Part shown: piece after piece, positions 58,668-64,000 of the stretch
Position numbering within the stretch: the first letter of the stretch is position 1
Layout of the letters: each line of letters starts with the position of its first letter
Assembly (NCBI GenBank): GCA_001600055.1
Contig: BCIV01000016.1
Coordinates: forward strand, 62,001-126,000
DNA: 64,000 nucleotides
Direction: 5' to 3'
Source: Filobasidium wieringae
Taxonomy: Eukaryota > Basidiomycota > Tremellomycetes > Filobasidiales > Filobasidiaceae
Made by a program: the position numbers and the translations under genes
Notes under the pieces: generated by a model
What the model was told of the DNA's origin: nothing
Databases searched by the model: none
What the model saw: the letters and a program-made list of their open reading frames with translations, nothing else

Positions 58668-61600
58668 CCTCTCGCTCCAGCTCGAGTCTAATCAGCGGGC
58701 ACGCACTGGCGCTGTTACCGAAAGAACAAGGGCGTGCGTGTCGTTCACAAAGGAGCCATCAATTTCCGGGGATAAGGTACAATCATTCCATCCCACTCCC
58801 GGACTTACAGGGTCAATCTGCGCCGCTCAAAGGGGTAGGTAGGGTCCCCGTATAGAAGGCGGGGCAGGGCAGGAGAAGGGCGAGCGGAAGGAGCCTCCCT
58901 TCCACACGGAGATGCGAGGGAAATTTAGACCCGTGATCCTGTTTCACCTTTCATGCACGCTACGGTCCGGTACACACACACGTATCAACCGAGGGAGGGT
59001 GACGAAAATACCGCAACGACCAAAAGTGAGACACGTGCGATCACGCATTGAAAAACGACCAATCATTCGAAATCGGGTCTTCATCAGCTTCGATCCTTCT
59101 TTCTCACCCAAGCGTCGGTTCCCTCACCTTCCCACTCCCACGCACAGACACCCCGGTGATGCTCGGTCTCTCGCTTGGTGATTGATCCGAGAAGATAATC
59201 CAGTTCGCGAGTCGCAGAGAACCCTCGAGTTTCGATCTTTTTGTTCTATTCAGGCTTGATTGGAAGGATTCACGGAAAAGACGGGTGGTTTGATGCGTTG
59301 TCTTGGCTCCTTTGGACCGAGCGATGATGTGGTACAAGCCACTCGCGAGCGGGCGAGTAGGCGAGCAGACGGGTATCGAGCAGGTGAAGGGGAATGAAAA
59401 ACAGATGATAGGGGATAGGGGATAGGGGATAGGGGATGATCTAGGATCTTCCTCTTCGGAGACTGACGGATGATTACTCGCTTGCCCACTCGATCGATGG
59501 AGATCCGTCCTTTCTTCCGCCTTGATGCTTAATGATCTTCGTCCGTTTTCAAGATCTTCAAATGCACCCAGTAGCCAGTAGCTAATGCAAGGAGGTGCTG
59601 GCTTTCCAAACCTCGTTCAACCCTCGGGCCTCGTTCCTAAAACCCCCTTCTCTCAATCGTTTTCACCCGACCCAAAGAACTTTCCGTTCTTCTAGAGCTC
59701 CTAACCCCAATCGGCTATCCCAGGTCTCAGAGATCTCAGAGGATCCGTCTCTAGTGACCGGCGATCAAACCCCAGGTCGTCCGACAGGCGATAGAGACGG
59801 AAGGAAGGGTCGGGGTTCTACCGTTCTAGCGTTATGACAGCAAGGGTCCTTTGGCTGAACGGGGACGGGGAGGAGCTGGGTGGTCGCTGTTGTTGGTCCT
59901 TTCGGGTTGCCCGTTCTCTGCCCAGGTAAGAGGATCAAGAGGCAAGAGGCCAAGAGGAGAACAGGTCGAGACAGCGCCTGTTTGGTCGAGGTAAGATCCG
60001 GTGGTTGTATGCACGCGATGCACGTCAACGGGGATATAGGCTATACGATCTAGCTATCAGATCCCAGGGATACCTTTCTTCCGGCGTTCCAGCGGTGCAG
60101 TAGCTTTTAATCTTCACAACCGACGTCCTGTTTCACGAAAAGGCGACAGGGCGAGAAGGCGAGAAGAGGGTAATCTATTTCTCCGCCAGCTATTTCTCGC
60201 TCAAGTTTGGGACGCTGGAACGTTTGAGACGTATATGACGAATGAAGGGTGAGGTTGGTTTCGGGGTTTGATGGTTGACGATTCTATTACCTATCGGACG
60301 GACGAGCGGACGAACGGGCGAGCGGTCGTACCTCTGACCAGATCTTGGGGAGTAAGAGAAGATCTCGTTCCTAGTACGTGCTTGTGTGTGCCTTTATGAT
60401 CGATAGATAGTACCGCTAGGTTCGCAGCTCGAGCAGTTCGTAGATCACCAAGTGACAGATTGAGAGGATTGAAATTGACAGAGAGAAAAGGAGATCTAGT
60501 TCATCACGAGTCTTCGATCCCCTAGCTATTTAGCTTGACCGACCGTCAAAACAGCGCCAACAGCTTCCTCTTTCACTCCTCGCTCGCTCTTTACTTCAGG
60601 GTTCAACCCTCGGTCACGCTCTCCAGCCGCGAGACCGATGTTCCGTCGAACGATCGCACTCTCTCGTACAGCCGTCAGTAGGGGAGAACCAGGCAGCCAG
60701 CCGCCTGTGAGAGCGCTGAGAGCAGGACGATCGACCAAGACCCGATAGTCGAGGGAGAGATCGACACCTGTTTATACTTCCGGGTATTGTTCACGGAGCC
60801 GGACCGCCGAGTACTTAGGGAGAGGAGCGAAGAAGGACGACACACTACTTGCGACCTTGAGATGTGTTCACAACCTGTGTAAGAAGAGAGGGAGATAGAG
60901 GTCGAGGAGAGGGTTGGATGCCAAGTCACCTCGGGTATGACGGAGTTGGCCGTCAAGGAATGGACAGCAGGAGGAATGAGAGACGCGAACGAGGAAAGTC
61001 AGCGGCAGCGGAGAGAAGGAAAAGCGAGTGATCAATGGCAATGAATGAAATGTTCTCCCAGGAGAGATCTTGACTGGCAGCTGAGTGAGCTGGAACACCG
61101 AGCCGAGCGGTCTCGTGGCTATGCGGAGGGAGGAAGAGAAACGAAGGAAGAGGAGAGCATAACGTCATGTAATCCCCGAGAAAGAGATCCCATAGAATAA
61201 ACCCAAAAAGAAAAACCTCCATCCTCTCCCCCCCACGCCTGGAGCTAGACGCTCGGCTCCCCCCCTCTTCCTCCGCTCGTGGGAAAGAACGTTTCACCTC
61301 CATCTCCTGGGACGACCTCGGTCGGGAGATAATTCCGTTCCCACGAGTCGTAAAGGTCAGCTGATCCGGAGCCTTACGCGGGGTAGTGGACGATGAAACG
61401 TCTCGTTTACAGGAAGATTAGGTTCCGAGCTATGCCAAGATGACTCGCGTGAGAGAAGGTACGGTGCGTTTGAGCGTCTCTATTGTTCCTGTAAAGAACG
61501 TGGCGCAAAGGACGAGGGACTCTGCTCGATCGCAAGGGAAACGATTGTACAATACGCAGAGGTCGACCGAATAGGAGTCAGCGGCTACGTGCAACCTAAG

Positions 61601-61746
61601 CGACATGAATACTCGTATACTCAGCAATGCGAATCATGGGAATCGTTCAATCGGGGAGTGGATCACGTCAAAAGGATAACGTTGGCATCTTTAATGTTTC
61701 GTTCTAGAATTCTCGAGTGTTCCCCATCTACATCATTATCACGGCG
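58668..61746. promoter_or_regulatory. Unusually long gene-free stretch upstream of the PAS/Zn2Cys6 factor
   Basis: About 3.1 kb lie between the factor's ATG and the stop of the aminopeptidase. A perfect tandem GGGGATA heptamer (about four copies) occurs at about 59409-59437. The frames present are short. The one possible exception is a plus-strand run near 59595-60000 (presequence-like RFHPTQRTFRSS, then a hydrophobic stretch GWSLLLVLSG after an acceptor-like site), for which no complete model was found. Long leaders are typical of regulated transcription-factor genes; that reading is inference. Confidence 0.4.
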
Positions 61747-63947
61747 TTAATCGAGAACGAGTTGCTGATCGACCGAAGAGTAACGACTGAAGAACGTCTC
61801 GAACAGGTCGATCATATGTTCAGGGTCCTAAGAAGAGGCAAATAAGCTTAATATGAGCCTTCCCTCTATAACATTACCCGTGATTCCGCAGCTCACCTTG
61901 GTCCCCGCGGTCTCCCTACAACTATGCATCGAAAGCTGAGGCAATCCTATATCGACCGTCCTCAACCCCATGGTACTTCCAACAGGCCCGATCGTACTCC
62001 CACAAGACCCATCATTACGGACCTCGAACTCCTGAAGCGGTACTCCCTTGATCTCCGCCAACCTCCGGACGAGGAAGGTCGTAGGGGCATTAGAAGTGTA
62101 CCTCTGGTTCGCGTTGGTCTTGATGATAACCCCGCCGTTCATTCGGGGTCGGTGCGCTTCCTGGTAAACAGCCTCGTAATTCGGGTTCAACTATCATTTT
62201 GTACAAAAGTCAGCGCTCCTTTCTTCCCCCCACTTGGTTCACGTTGCGACGAGTTATGACTTACAGCATGTCCCATATCACTGCTGATCAAGAACGAGTT
62301 CTTCAAAACCTGTCCTCGACTACCCTTGATCAACCCCGGTACGCTCATAAGGTTCTCCACCAGGCCGGGCAAGAGATCCCCTTCGGCTCCTTGATAACTG
62401 ACGGATCCGACTTCTTCCTACAATCAGAGAAACCGAAAAACCGAAGTGATAGAAATCGTCGCACGGGTGAGCATGCGACAGAAATAGACCTCGTCGAAAG
62501 TAAACGAACGTTATCGAATAGACAGACGACCCTCACATGCCCCTCCTGCCCGTTCGAGGTGGTAGTCTCTTCCTTCGTAGACTGGATGATTCCCTCGATA
62601 GAGCAATAGCTGCGTCATCAATAGGAGATGAAAGAAAGAAAACGCGTCCTTTAGGGGTACTTTTCAGGAACTGCAAAAGGCAGGTAAGAGACACGTACCA
62701 AGTCATAAGGTTATCGATCCTAGCAGTATGCAAGAACTCATTATCCAACCCACTCGTGCTACCCTTCTGAGTATCGTAAAGCGACCTATCTCCGCGCAAT
62801 CTCCCAATCAGTCACTTTCCCTAACGAGTTGACGGGGATGGTATGAAAAAGGACGAACAGCTCGAAATCGTAGATATCTTTCACGTCGCAATCTAATTCC
62901 CGAGCGAGGACTTGGAGAAGAGCGGGATCGTGGTTCTCCTGAGCCAGAGTCTTTTCCGTTTCCTTCTCCTTGTCGGGAGAAGACTCTGAGGGGCTGGTTG
63001 ATCCGTTGACTTGTTTATGGATTTGGGACATGATGGGCTGCGATCACACGTGAACGGAGCAGATCAGATTTGAGGGACAGGAAGAAAGGAGAGGAAACGT
63101 AGCTCACGGCCAATTGAGTCTCCTTATTGAACTTCCATGAATCGTTGATAGTCCTGTCCAGATGAATCGCTACCGTATCGAACCCATCGATCAGCCTCTC
63201 TCGTTTCCTCTAAAGTAGCAGCTTACGCAGGACTCACCAAGTGTGGGGACCCTGAATAGGGGACGGTCTATCTTGACGAGTCGAGAGGTGAATTGAGCTT
63301 CTGCTTGACGAGTGATTACTCGTCCTGCAATAGACAGGTCTCTGTCGAACTGATCTCAAGAAGGAAAAAGTGAGAGAGCGAAGGATATAGAGCTGAAGAT
63401 CAGTTTCCTAGGTATTTCTGAAGAATCCTTCCTTATGTTGTCGACTCACCCAAGTAGCCCAGATCCCACCTCCATAAGTCTCAACCCCCACCAACTTGTA
63501 CCCACTCTTTTCCTTCTTCGAGATGGGTCTCAATTTCAAACAAGGACTATCCGTGTGCCCAGCAACGATAGCCAATGCCTCTTCACCCCTCTTCATCTCC
63601 CCCTTAGGCAAGACGAACGCCACAAGGGAAGATGTGTTCCTGGTATAATAACATTTGGAGCCCAAAGGGAAACGAGAAGCATCGGTAAAATCGTCCCTCT
63701 CTGAAACTCGTTTGAACCCTGCGGATTCCAATTTAGAGATGGCCGTGGCCACCGCGTGGAAGGGGGTCGGACTGGAATCCGCAAAGTTCAGGAATCCCGT
63801 GGCGTGATGAGGGACCTTTGGAGTACTCTTTGAGGGAGATACGGGAGGGGATGGGGAGTAGGGTCGGGAAGTCGACATCGTTCTGATTGGTACTACTGGG
63901 GTTGATGAGATGTTTCTTGCAGCTGATTGGACGAAGCGTTTGAGCAT
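61747..63947 (-). CDS. M18-family aspartyl aminopeptidase
   Basis: The model is nine exons: 63947-63450, 63349-63238, 63169-63108, 63037-62859, 62785-62699, 62609-62510, 62417-62265, 62190-61897 and 61827-61747, giving 521 aa with all phases closing. The N-terminus holds an Arg/Ser-rich stretch before FLNFADSSPTPFHAVATA. Metal and catalytic motifs are AGHTDSP, the Asp of GLDNEF/ARIDNL, the FDNEEVGS glutamates, SSDMGHA and the C-terminal HSCRE. The enzyme releases N-terminal Asp or Glu from peptides. Yeast relatives are vacuolar cargo (Ape4) or cytosolic. A second Met at residue 24 (MSTSRPYS) could produce a form without the basic leader. The gene starts 53 bp from the right window edge. Confidence 0.95.
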
Positions 63948-64000
63948 CTAAGAGTGAAGTAGGGAAGGAGCTGTGAGAAGGGAACGTCGGATCTGGGGAT

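Noticed and set aside
60953..61303. Minus-strand 116-codon frame upstream of the PAS/Zn2Cys6 factor
   Set aside because: Biased purine/pyrimidine composition without motif, start context or splice structure.
1..64000. tRNA or rRNA genes
   Set aside because: Several GTTCGA-containing spots were looked at, but none sits in a plausible cloverleaf with A-box and acceptor stem.
1..64000. CRISPR arrays, insertion sequences or bacterial operons
   Set aside because: The intron-rich eukaryotic gene structure rules these out; no regularly spaced repeats were seen.

Overview
This window is fungal nuclear DNA, most likely from a basidiomycete of the Tremellomycetes (Cryptococcus/Kwoniella-type). Genes are dense and split by many 45-75 nt introns with GT..AG ends and CTGAY-like branch sites. 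Sequence features that fit are Zn2Cys6 factors with a KKRGRPKL-type tail, fungal rhodopsin-domain proteins, WSC proteins and a basidiomycete-type AlkB-like protein. The placement is inference. Gene models were spliced by hand. For most multi-exon models all reading phases close to a whole number of codons, which is strong internal support; the exceptions are stated.

Left part (1-20.3 kb). After the 3' end of an unidentified gene there is a rhodopsin-domain/fucose-permease-like fusion (1892-5166, minus). Next is a gene-poor stretch with a von Willebrand A protein (7535-9768) and an array of short, divergent, minus-strand paralogues between 6.5 and 18.9 kb. These share a short serine-rich first exon, a phase-0 first intron and a helical second part. 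At least two copies look broken. A repeat-rich block with ATTCGGTT motifs (about 15.9-17.3 kb) lies inside the array.

Middle part (20.3-48 kb). Here are a Kv-beta-type aldo-keto reductase, two neighbouring secreted WSC proteins, a tail-anchored cytochrome b5, eIF4A and a NIMA-family kinase with a large insert in its catalytic domain. Divergent from the kinase is a two-domain gene that joins an iron-alcohol-dehydrogenase/maleylacetate-reductase-like domain to porphobilinogen deaminase (heme pathway). Then follow a large AlkB-like 2-oxoglutarate/Fe(II) protein, a low-complexity protein and a third WSC protein.

Right part (48-64 kb). A RAD7-like LRR repair protein, a Zn2Cys6 factor and a cation diffusion facilitator lie head to tail on plus. 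A Zn2Cys6 factor with a probable PAS region lies on minus with 3 kb of non-coding DNA upstream, followed by an M18 aspartyl aminopeptidase (minus).

No operon logic applies. The functional themes are housekeeping (translation, DNA repair, proteolysis, heme), membrane sensing and transport, cell-surface WSC proteins, and one lineage-specific gene family of unknown role. The most notable items are the two domain fusions, the paralogue array with a one-codon nonsense copy, and a predicted one-nucleotide exon in the cation transporter.
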